Under the pieces are notes generated by a model that ran no database searches, was not told the DNA's origin, and saw nothing but the letters and a program-made list of their open reading frames with translations. Both the position numbers and the translations under genes were made by a program. Shown one piece after another: positions 57,223-64,000 of a stretch of DNA of 64,000 bases. The stretch's first letter is position 1. Each line of letters opens with the position of its first letter. This DNA is from Candidatus Omnitrophota bacterium (GTDB lineage Bacteria; Omnitrophota; Gorgyraeia; Zapsychrales; Zapsychraceae): the NCBI GenBank assembly GCA_020632495.1, contig JACKFL010000006.1, forward strand, positions 1,426,001 to 1,490,000, given 5' to 3'.

Positions 57223-58329
57223 CTAATGAACGACCTCTTCTTTAAGAGAATCGGCATTACTTTTTATCAGACCTAGCATCTCATCAATATGTTTCTCTGT
57301 CAGCTCCAAACGCTTGGAGCAATCCAGGGCGCGCCGGTCCAGCATGGTCCCTTGCTGGGAATCCTTCTTGAAGGCAGCCAGGCAGGTATCGACTTCAGCC
57401 AATGGGATATCGGTATAAGCGAACAGACGCTTCAATGTCTTTTGGGGGTGATTCTTCAAATCCCGGTAACGAATCTTCATAAACGAAATCCCGGAGCGCA
57501 CCAGCTTCAGGTAACGGGTGACCACAGAAAGCCAAAGGATGGTGAGATATTCGGCATTGGAGTATCCCAGGACCCAGCGCGGTTCCATTTTCCGCAGCAG
57601 GGGGACATAATTCGGCCACACATGTTGCACTGCCAGCATCGCCACCGACGTGCGGAAACTGAACACGCGGAACGCCCGGGCATACGATCGCGCCCATTCA
57701 ATCATATTGCGATACACGAAGACGTTCTTGGATTGCGGATACAGCTGGTCCAGCACGTCGGCAATTTGCACCACAAAATTGCGAAATTTGATCGCGTAAC
57801 AGCGGACATACGGATCCTTCCGATAGAGCGTAAACCTTAAGGCGCTGTCACATAATTGGCGGAACTGCTCCTTCGGATACTGCTGACGTGACGCCATCAA
57901 CTGGGTGAAGACATCCGGCTCCGATACGCAGTGAACATCACTTATCGTCTTCAGCGCATTGGACAGCAGCGTCGATCCGCAGCGGCCCACCGAATAGATG
58001 AACATCACCGGGAGGTCGGGATTGAGCGGAATCGACCGGGCCAACTCAAAGAACTGCTCATAGCTGATCTTCAACACCGATTCGGCCTGCTGAAACTGCC
58101 CGTGATACAAAAACGGCTCCCGCTCGATGAGATCCTCACGGCTGTCGCGTGTGACTACGAAGACCACTTTCTGTCTGCGCTCATCAAGACAATACAGGCT
58201 GGTACGGTCGTCAAACAACACCTCGGCCGGCGCGGTTCCCGCGTAACGCAAGCGAAAATCCTCGACGGCAGCGTGAAATGTCAGATGCCGTTTCCTTTTT
58301 CGGACTATGTCATATCTCTTGATTTGCAT
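57223..58329 (-). CDS. Sulfotransferase-family protein
   Basis: 368 residues. The PAPS-binding phosphosulfate loop VMFIYSVGRCGSTLLSNAL sits at about 108-126, and the 3'-phosphate-binding region VFVYRNMIEWARSYARAF near residue 205. The N-terminal ~100 residues and the helical C-terminus are less typical. It would transfer sulfate from PAPS to an unknown acceptor. This is interesting because the APS kinase part of CysN in this window looks inactive, so PAPS must come from elsewhere if this enzyme works. Confidence 0.85.
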   Translation of the reverse strand: MQIKRYDIVRKRKRHLTFHAAVEDFRLRYAGTAPAEVLFDDRTSLYCLDERRQKVVFVVTRDSREDLIEREPFLYHGQFQQAESVLKISYEQFFELARSIPLNPDLPVMFIYSVGRCGSTLLSNALKTISDVHCVSEPDVFTQLMASRQQYPKEQFRQLCDSALRFTLYRKDPYVRCYAIKFRNFVVQIADVLDQLYPQSKNVFVYRNMIEWARSYARAFRVFSFRTSVAMLAVQHVWPNYVPLLRKMEPRWVLGYSNAEYLTILWLSVVTRYLKLVRSGISFMKIRYRDLKNHPQKTLKRLFAYTDIPLAEVDTCLAAFKKDSQQGTMLDRRALDCSKRLELTEKHIDEMLGLIKSNADSLKEEVVH

Positions 58330-58436
58330 CGGAATGGTTCAGTTATTCGAAGGGGTGCCGAATACTTCTACCGGCCGGGCGGCCTTGCTTCGTGACCGTT
58401 CCAAGTATAGTGAACCCGCCGGAATTTGTCAATTGA

Positions 58437-59036
58437 TTAAGGGGCTGCCCGGCCCGCAAATCCGGTAATATCGCCGGCGGCGAGCCTCAGGTACAGCGCC
58501 CGGAATACGGCGCGAATGTCTCCGCGATGATCTTCATACAGCCGCCGCGCCTCGTCCGCCGTCAGCGGGACATCCAGGTCCGCCAGCAGCCGTCTCAACT
58601 GCGCAACACTTGAACTGCACCGGTGCAGGACGGGCAAGCCGCACCTCCGATGCGCGGCGACAACCAAACCTCCGGATCGGAAACAAAGACAACGGACGGC
58701 CTGCCACTGCCACCACGGCAACAGATCTGCTCCGTCTATGAGCACCACCTCGTAACGCGCGGCGGCCCGCCACACCTCCCGCCATTGTGCAGCGGTGAGC
58801 CGCGGCCGTTGCGCGTTGACAAATATCCGCCGGCTCTCCCGGCCCGCTATGCGCAAACGCTTGGCCAATTGCTCGAGCAGGGTCGTTTTCCCACTCCCGT
58901 ACGGGCCGATGATCGCCCCGCGATAACCTTGCCGGTGAAGCAGCGTGCCGAGTTCTTCCCAGCATCCGTGCTCAAACCGGTAGGCCAGCGCGTCGACCCG
59001 ATGCGACGCGAAGGGGTTTTCACGCGCCCGGATCAT
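58437..59036 (-). CDS. Small P-loop ATPase
   Basis: 199 residues from ATG 59036. Walker A GPYGSGKTTLL lies near residue 42, Walker B EVVLIDGADLLPWW near residue 92, with an Arg-rich C-terminal half (LLADLDVPLTADEARRLYEDHRGDIRAVF) resembling the winged/helical lid of AAA-like ATPases. Not identical to ExeA or TniB in what I can see. The start overlaps the upstream stop by 4 bases (ATGA), so it is coupled to the beta-sandwich gene. Confidence 0.72.
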   Translation of the reverse strand: MIRARENPFASHRVDALAYRFEHGCWEELGTLLHRQGYRGAIIGPYGSGKTTLLEQLAKRLRIAGRESRRIFVNAQRPRLTAAQWREVWRAAARYEVVLIDGADLLPWWQWQAVRCLCFRSGGLVVAAHRRCGLPVLHRCSSSVAQLRRLLADLDVPLTADEARRLYEDHRGDIRAVFRALYLRLAAGDITGFAGRAAP

Positions 59037-59389
59037 GCGGCCCCGCCCAAAATAAGCTCTTTCTCTGTCGGGGACATGACAAACTCCTCTCGGCCGCATT
59101 CATTGGACGGCCGCGCCACGCATTCCACTGCCCAAATCACCGAAATCAATTTTCCAGAAAAAGTGTAGGGCCCCTCGGGCAATTGAAGGCTGAAGCTCAT
59201 CTGACCCTGCTGGGCCGCCTCGACTCCCACCTGGTCGATCACCTCCAGATCCTCAGTGCCGCGCCCCTGGGTATACCAGAACAGGCGCACCACCAGATCG
59301 CGCGGAGGTTTGTCCAGATGCCACGTCACCGTCCCTTTGACCTGTTGTTTGGGCTGCCACGCTTTTTTCTCCAGCATCACACTGATCAT
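59033..59389 (-). CDS. Small beta-sandwich protein, arrestin-like
   Basis: 118 residues. It begins ISVMLEKKAWQPKQQVKGTVTWHLDKPP, a pattern typical of the first strands of arrestin-like or SpoOM-like sandwiches, with later LPEGPYTFSGKLISVIWAVEC. The whole protein looks like one half-arrestin domain. Not a confident family match. It lies 18 bases after the DUF3592 gene and overlaps the ATPase gene. Confidence 0.5.
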   Translation of the reverse strand: MISVMLEKKAWQPKQQVKGTVTWHLDKPPRDLVVRLFWYTQGRGTEDLEVIDQVGVEAAQQGQMSFSLQLPEGPYTFSGKLISVIWAVECVARPSNECGREEFVMSPTEKELILGGAA

Positions 59390-59407
59390 CCTGTCCTCCG
59401 TCCGCGT

Positions 59408-60757
59408 TTAGACCGCGGGAATGACCTCGATCTCATACTCCTCCTTGATATCCGGCCACTTTTCGATAACACCGTTGACCTTGATCAGCCAGATAATCTT
59501 GTTGTTGGACGCCTTCCACGTGTACATGGTCCCGTCCGGGACCTTAAGCGTCACATTTCCGCCGCCCACAGCGCCGGACGCGTGATCAATCAGATTATGC
59601 TCATAAAACGTCTCACGATCGGTGTAAGTGGACGTCCCCCGGCGGTAGGTGGCCTCCTCCTGACCGACCAGACTTACCGTAAACTCCTTGATCTTATTAC
59701 CGTTTCCGGTCAGCAGCCAATTCACGGCCAGACTTCCGCCGACAGGCACGTATTTGCTTTCCGTCTCCAGACGGACCCGGGGATTGAACAGGGCCAAAAA
59801 GGCATGCCCCGTGGCGAGAATCATCAGCAATCCGAAAAATCCGAAGATCCCCTTAAAGAAGCCGGGAGCGTCCTTCTGAAAGAGCAAATAAACCACGCCG
59901 CACCATATCGCGGTGAATATGAGAATTCCGACAAACCTCAGCATGGGCCCGCCGGACCGGCTCTTAAGCACTACCGGCCCCGCAGTCAAGTGGCGCGGCT
60001 GCGGGACGGCGCGCTTACCGGCCTTCCCCGGCCGGAAACCGGTCAGCATGGCAAAGATAATCCCTCCGCCGACCGCCGCGAATATCGCGCCGAAAATAAA
60101 GGTAAACAGATAAAACCAGCTGAGACGGACCGACAGCACCGCTTCGTCGGGCCGGCCCGGATTGACGTAGGCCGATTGTTCACTGCCGACCGGCGCGGCG
60201 TCGAGCTTACGCCGGACACCCTTTCGGTCGCTGGTCGAAACAAAACTGATGAAGTCGTAACTGTCCGACTCGTACTCCTGCCCCTGGTAGCGGTACCGGA
60301 ACTTGATGACGGCCTTGTACGTATTGCCGTCGGAGTCATAATTCGTCTTCATCTGACTTTCGGTCACCGTCGCCGGTATTCGCTCCCAGCTCATGGCCAG
60401 CACCGACTTGACCACCGGGACGATGCACATAAAAATCATGATTCCCATCCCGGCCAAAAAGAACGGCAAACCGAAGAGAACACCGCCCAAACTGGTGCCC
60501 CTGCCGAGTTCGGTCTTGGCGGTCTGCTGAAACCGGGAGGAAATCCCTTCACCGTCTCCACCGCCGCGTACCGACATCACCATCCCCCAAATTCCGATCA
60601 AGACAAAACTGATCGGAAACAACAGGATGGCATACATCCAGGGACTGGCCCCGTTTTGAACTTCCTTGTGTATTCCCGTGCAAAACAGATAGGAAACGGT
60701 CCCGCTGATTCCCAGCCAAAAAACGAAGAATATTACTCCGGCTATGCGACCACCCAT
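59408..60757 (-). CDS. DUF3592 membrane protein
   Basis: 449 residues. About 7 hydrophobic segments, two near the N-terminus and a cluster at residues 115-330. The middle contains the DUF3592 pattern SWERIPATVTES...YKAVIKFRYRYQGQEYESDSYDF, and VNPGRPDEAVL. A later soluble domain follows. It is first of the three-gene operon with the beta-sandwich and ATPase genes. Start ATG 60757 has no clear Shine-Dalgarno; a TATCAT lies 6 bases before it, with a poor -35. Confidence 0.8.
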   Translation of the reverse strand: MGGRIAGVIFFVFWLGISGTVSYLFCTGIHKEVQNGASPWMYAILLFPISFVLIGIWGMVMSVRGGGDGEGISSRFQQTAKTELGRGTSLGGVLFGLPFFLAGMGIMIFMCIVPVVKSVLAMSWERIPATVTESQMKTNYDSDGNTYKAVIKFRYRYQGQEYESDSYDFISFVSTSDRKGVRRKLDAAPVGSEQSAYVNPGRPDEAVLSVRLSWFYLFTFIFGAIFAAVGGGIIFAMLTGFRPGKAGKRAVPQPRHLTAGPVVLKSRSGGPMLRFVGILIFTAIWCGVVYLLFQKDAPGFFKGIFGFFGLLMILATGHAFLALFNPRVRLETESKYVPVGGSLAVNWLLTGNGNKIKEFTVSLVGQEEATYRRGTSTYTDRETFYEHNLIDHASGAVGGGNVTLKVPDGTMYTWKASNNKIIWLIKVNGVIEKWPDIKEEYEIEVIPAV

Positions 60758-61018
60758 AGGGTTATGATATGTAGATTGGATCGGTGACGGCGCCGCAGCC
60801 CGGCGCCAGGAGGCTTTTTAGTATTTTATCGGAATATCGTCGGCCGTCAGTAAAGAATTCGTCTTTTTGTCCTTACGGCAGTCGCTGCCGTCGAACTTCC
60901 AACTTACCTTTCCTAGGATGCCTCCCCCTAACTTGCCTTACGAGACGCTTCCGCTCCATTTTCTTGTATGCTATGATGAATTCTTTCCGATCATCGCGTC
61001 TTCTGCTGGGCCCATAGC

Positions 61019-62362
61019 ATGGCTTATCAATCCCGACCACAATCTCATGTCGACGCCAACCTCGTACGCATCAGCGTACTCGGCCCGGCTCTGCTTTCGA
61101 TTGTGACCGCCTGTCTCGCCTTTTACGACGCGTACAACCTGGAGGTGATATACGCGTATCTGCGGATCACCGGATGGGGGATGCTGGCATCCTTTTTGTG
61201 CAGTTTCGGCGCATCCACCATCTATCACTTCTTTCCCTCCCCTGTCACGCGCGGATTGTTACTGAACCGGAAGTACTTCGGATTGGCCTTCGCGGTCTTC
61301 ATCACCTTCCACTTCTACGGGTTGTATCTGAAGATGGACTATGACCCGGTCTTCTTTTTCCAGGACCTGACCGTGCCGGAGTTCGTTCTGGGAGTGGTGG
61401 CCATTGTCTTCACCCTTGCCATGACGTTCACCTCCTCGGCCGGTATGCAGCAGCGTATCGGGGCGGGCCGCTGGGCCGCATTGCACACGTGGGGCGGTTA
61501 CGGGATCCTCTTCGCCTTCTGGGTCACTTACCGGGATCATGGGCTCAATCAGCTGCCGATATTTCTGGCGATCAACGGCCTGATCATTCTGCGCTGCCTG
61601 CGCCGTCTGCAGGAGCTCACCCGCGAAGACAAGCGGAGGATGATCCATGCCGGTTTGACCACCTTAATCGGGCTGATCGTGTGCTCAGCAGGACTCTTTA
61701 TCTTCGAACAAATAGAAAACTCACCGGGCCCGCCCGTGCAGCGCGACCGGTTGTACGCGATGCGGGATTACTATCCGCTGCGGGAAGGCGCGGCCTGGAC
61801 GTATCGGACTCAAATGGCCGGAGGGCCCGGTGCACAGCAGAGCTTTGTCGTGCGCCCCGGCACTCCGCGCGGCCGGCAGGCCGTCTACCGGGTGCATGCC
61901 GGTCCGGACACGTACATGTCGGTAGCGCTGGACAGCTACGGCATCCGAATTTTCCGGAATGTATCACCCGCTTCCACCTTCACCTACGAACCCGCCGGGA
62001 TTTTTCTGCCGAACTTGTATTTGTATGAGGAAAAAACCTTTGAGACTGGCATTCTGATAAGCGGCGGCCCGGGCGGAGAATCACGCGAAGGTGTCCAGCG
62101 CGGCCGTTACCGTCTGGAGAAGATTGAAGATGTGATACTGGGGGAAACGACTTACCGGGACTGTATGCGCATCGCCTATTCCCGGACCATCGACAACGGG
62201 CAGGGCTTTTTGCAAACCGTGGCCGGCCGGATGTGGCTGGCGCCGGGTGTCGGAAAAGTCCGGGACGAACGCAGCGTAAAGGTCGAGGATACCGCCGGCG
62301 CTCTCATCGATATCCGGGAGGAACAGCTGGAATTGGTTGACGGCGGGGACATTCAATGGTAA
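61019..62362 (+). CDS. Membrane protein with ferric-reductase-like haem domain plus soluble domain
   Basis: 447 residues. The N-terminal ~230 residues have six or seven spans with the pattern RGLLLNRKYFGLAFAVFITFHFYGLYL and RWAALHTWGGYGILFAFWVTY, similar to the ferric-reductase-like (YedZ/MsrQ) haem-binding domain: histidines in TFHFYG and LHTWGG. The C-terminal ~200 residues are a soluble, probably periplasmic, beta-rich domain of unknown family (RDYYPLREGAAWTYRTQMAG, GRMWLAPGVGKVRDE). It may pass electrons across the membrane. Confidence 0.7.
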   Translation: MAYQSRPQSHVDANLVRISVLGPALLSIVTACLAFYDAYNLEVIYAYLRITGWGMLASFLCSFGASTIYHFFPSPVTRGLLLNRKYFGLAFAVFITFHFYGLYLKMDYDPVFFFQDLTVPEFVLGVVAIVFTLAMTFTSSAGMQQRIGAGRWAALHTWGGYGILFAFWVTYRDHGLNQLPIFLAINGLIILRCLRRLQELTREDKRRMIHAGLTTLIGLIVCSAGLFIFEQIENSPGPPVQRDRLYAMRDYYPLREGAAWTYRTQMAGGPGAQQSFVVRPGTPRGRQAVYRVHAGPDTYMSVALDSYGIRIFRNVSPASTFTYEPAGIFLPNLYLYEEKTFETGILISGGPGGESREGVQRGRYRLEKIEDVILGETTYRDCMRIAYSRTIDNGQGFLQTVAGRMWLAPGVGKVRDERSVKVEDTAGALIDIREEQLELVDGGDIQW

Positions 62363-62379
62363 AAATAACACCCAACCAA

Positions 62380-62401
62380 CCCGACACCGGGCTATTTTTT
62401 T
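62380..62401 (+). terminator. Weak intrinsic terminator candidate
   Basis: CCCG and CGGG pair around ACAC (4 bp), then CTA and seven T. It lies 18 bases after the stop at 62362. The short stem makes it weak. Confidence 0.35.
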
Positions 62402-62418
62402 CTTAGAGACTACCAATC

Positions 62419-62835
62419 ATGCTCAGATACTGCCTGATCTTCATTCTTTTAACCCTGGCCGCGTGCGCATCGGACCCGAGCAAACCTCATTACCGCATGT
62501 CGCCGGAGGCGTTTATCGATGAATACATGAAGAACCATTACACGGCCATCAAGAAATTCAGCGGTAAACGGATCCGGTTCGATGGCATCCTCAAACGCAA
62601 GGTCGGCGAAGACATCGACGGGATCTTCGCCGTGGAATTCTACGGGATGGATGACGCCCAGGCCTATGAAAGCGGCATGCGGCTTTTCTTTCTCGACCCT
62701 TCCCATCCCGAAAATCTGAGTGATTTTTTTGTCTACCAGCCCGGAATGGAGATCAGCCTGATGTGCACGCTGGATACCACCTCCAATACCCCCATCGTCA
62801 ACGGCTGCCGCTTTATCAGCGACCTAAAAAAATAA
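62419..62835 (+). CDS. Small lipoprotein, OB-fold-like
   Basis: 138 residues. A lipobox (LAAC) at about residue 16 is followed by a mature region with HYTAIKKFSGKRIRFDGILKRKV and late strands, similar in character to the tRNA_anti-like/OB-fold lipoproteins. Not a firm family match. It follows the haem membrane gene by 57 bases on the same strand. Confidence 0.65.
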   Translation: MLRYCLIFILLTLAACASDPSKPHYRMSPEAFIDEYMKNHYTAIKKFSGKRIRFDGILKRKVGEDIDGIFAVEFYGMDDAQAYESGMRLFFLDPSHPENLSDFFVYQPGMEISLMCTLDTTSNTPIVNGCRFISDLKK

Positions 62836-62847
62836 GCGAAGCGCAGT

Positions 62848-63345
62848 CTAAAATAAGTGATTGTATTCGTCGATACGGCCCATATCGATGCCGTCCTGTT
62901 GTTCCGTGTACAACGGATGTGCCGGATCTCCGATCGAAATTTCGGGACGGGTCGTCCGGCCGGTCAACTGCAGGGATGCGGATAGTCCGAGGGTCTGTGG
63001 GAGTTGCGGGATATGATTGGCGATCCGCACGGCAAACGGCGGCTCGTCGGCCTGCGCGGGATCATCCCATAGCGCGTGTACTCGCTGAAAATCTACTTTG
63101 TCTACTTCCACCCACAATCCGATCCGATAGGGCTCCTTGCGGTCCGCTACCGGCATGGGAAGGACGGCTCGAATAAAATAGTGTTCCTTGCGCAAGATAC
63201 AAATATCATCCGATTCAAGACAGTCCGCCTCGCGCTCCGCCACCGGCAATTCGCAAACCAGATCCGGGCGGCGAAACGCCAATTCCATTTCGGCTTGCGG
63301 ATGAAATTCTCCGCACACAGAACAGATGCGTCTCTCTTCGTTCAT
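62848..63345 (-). CDS. DUF2199 zinc-ribbon protein
   Basis: 165 residues. The start CSVCGEFHPQAEMELAFRRPDLV and late VDKVDFQRVHALWDD follow the DUF2199 family, with an N-terminal cysteine pair (CSVC) likely binding zinc. The role is unknown. It converges with the lipoprotein gene. Confidence 0.88.
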   Translation of the reverse strand: MNEERRICSVCGEFHPQAEMELAFRRPDLVCELPVAEREADCLESDDICILRKEHYFIRAVLPMPVADRKEPYRIGLWVEVDKVDFQRVHALWDDPAQADEPPFAVRIANHIPQLPQTLGLSASLQLTGRTTRPEISIGDPAHPLYTEQQDGIDMGRIDEYNHLF

Positions 63346-63373
63346 AATTCACTCTCTTTCACTATCCAAACGC

Positions 63374-63958
63374 TCACTCAGAAACTGTCAGACCGGAGTG
63401 CAGAACCTTGATCGCCAGGGCATTCAACAGGTCCACCGTTTCATAAAGTAAACGCTCCTCCGCCTCGCTATGCCGCCAGATCATCGTGAGGGCGGACAGC
63501 TTGCGGTCGCCAATCCTCAAACGGACGAGTCGCCCTTCCTTTGCGAGGCGGTCCCGCAGCTCGGCGGAAAACAGTCGACGCGTCCATTCTTCATCCACGG
63601 CGCGCAGCGTATGTACTTCATCAAATAAATCCTGAAACAAGACCTGCCGCCTTTTGACTCCGCATCTTGGGACGGCTAAGGCCCTGAAATATTTTGGCCG
63701 TCGGACGAGAAGAACATCCGGATTTGACATAAGATTTAACCGCACCGCATAGTTGATCGTCCCTTGCAGTACGTAAATCCGGGCTTCTCTCCCTTCCTCC
63801 AAACCGATCACGGCGCCAAGGGGGAACTTGGTGACCCGGCCGGAGAAGCGGACGGCCAGTTCGCGAAACATTCGATAGCTCTTGCCGACTTCGCGCACGG
63901 CCAGCCAAACCAGCGGCAACGCCAACAAGACGGCCCCGACGGCAAAGAGTATCAACAT
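63374..63958 (-). CDS. Membrane-anchored hypothetical protein (start may lie beyond the window)
   Basis: At least 194 residues. One N-terminal hydrophobic segment (LILFAVGAVLLALPLVWLAV) is followed by a soluble region of about 170 residues with a basic mid-part (VRRPKYFRALAV, GVKRRQVLF). No family recognised. The frame stays open through the 14 codons from 63959 to the right edge, so the true start may be outside the window; ATG 63958 has no clear ribosome-binding site. It lies 28 bases upstream of the DUF2199 gene. Confidence 0.62.
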   Translation of the reverse strand: MLILFAVGAVLLALPLVWLAVREVGKSYRMFRELAVRFSGRVTKFPLGAVIGLEEGREARIYVLQGTINYAVRLNLMSNPDVLLVRRPKYFRALAVPRCGVKRRQVLFQDLFDEVHTLRAVDEEWTRRLFSAELRDRLAKEGRLVRLRIGDRKLSALTMIWRHSEAEERLLYETVDLLNALAIKVLHSGLTVSE

Positions 63959-64000
63959 AGGAAGCAGCGAATCCAGCGTTCCAATCTCCCCGTTTGCATG

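Noticed and set aside
59183..60787. 534-residue open frame on the plus strand
   Set aside because: It is antisense to the DUF3592 and beta-sandwich genes, rich in His, Arg, Pro and Gln without family motifs; a shadow of GC-rich coding DNA.
1..64000. CRISPR array, insertion sequence, prophage, integron or toxin-antitoxin pair
   Set aside because: No regularly spaced repeats, transposase, integrase or capsid motifs, or typical small gene pairs were seen; the Com-like gene alone is not evidence of a prophage.

Overview
The window looks like chromosome of a Gram-negative-type, diderm bacterium with a moderately GC-rich genome. It has lipobox lipoproteins, a TonB-like protein, an AsmA/DUF748 protein, an outer-membrane beta-barrel candidate and periplasmic copper proteins. 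There is no rRNA, tRNA, insertion sequence, phage or CRISPR array. The large secreted protein at 40537-43707 resembles a family I recall mainly from Candidatus Omnitrophota (former OP3). With the two CpaE-CpaF fusions and several multi-domain fusions, this makes Omnitrophota the best guess, but it is inference and not a database result.

Left third (1-20 kb, all minus strand). A cut-off response regulator and surE lie next to a small Com-like zinc ribbon gene. A sulfate-assimilation operon follows (rrf2-type regulator, PiT-family permease, cysK, cysH, cysD, cysN), driven from a promoter overlapped by a perfect 10-bp inverted repeat. CysH is the 4Fe-4S APS-reductase type, and the APS-kinase-like tail of CysN is degenerate, so the operon should run sulfate-APS-sulfite without PAPS. 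Next come a HAD-nadK-cbiX-mutY operon, an AGCS symporter, a small secreted charged protein, a fluoride exporter, and amtB-glnB preceded by a leader that holds an intrinsic terminator. Last is an envelope operon of a TPR/coiled-coil protein, a Deg-type protease and a DUF368 (polyprenyl-phosphate) transporter.

Middle (20-35 kb). A SET-domain methyltransferase, a receiver-histidine kinase, an outer-membrane protein, HIT and exonuclease genes, a PilT ATPase fused to a receiver domain followed by a cold-shock gene, a 362-bp non-coding stretch rich in strong hairpins, exonuclease III, a cupin, a membrane glycosyltransferase-like protein fused to an SGNH hydrolase, and a group of small stress-type genes (RSH-like hydrolase, ferritin-like, stand-alone receiver, PCP_red domain).

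Right part (35-64 kb). Two tandem plus-strand genes each fuse a CpaE/ParA-like ATPase to a complete CpaF secretion ATPase; no other Tad genes are in view. Then come the large secreted protein with a palindromic operator, a DUF1835 protein, purEK, a seven-gene minus-strand run (glycosyltransferase-FkbM fusion, YaeQ-like, TonB-like, cytochrome c, PCuAC, SCO, DUF547), a B12-binding radical SAM protein, a DUF748 protein, DoxX, nitroreductase, sulfotransferase, a three-gene operon of DUF3592 membrane protein, beta-sandwich protein and small P-loop ATPase, and a few hypothetical genes.

Promoters resembling the sigma-70 consensus are unusually easy to see. At three genes (10559, 12531, 23696) the predicted transcription start falls on or one base before the start codon, suggesting leaderless mRNAs.
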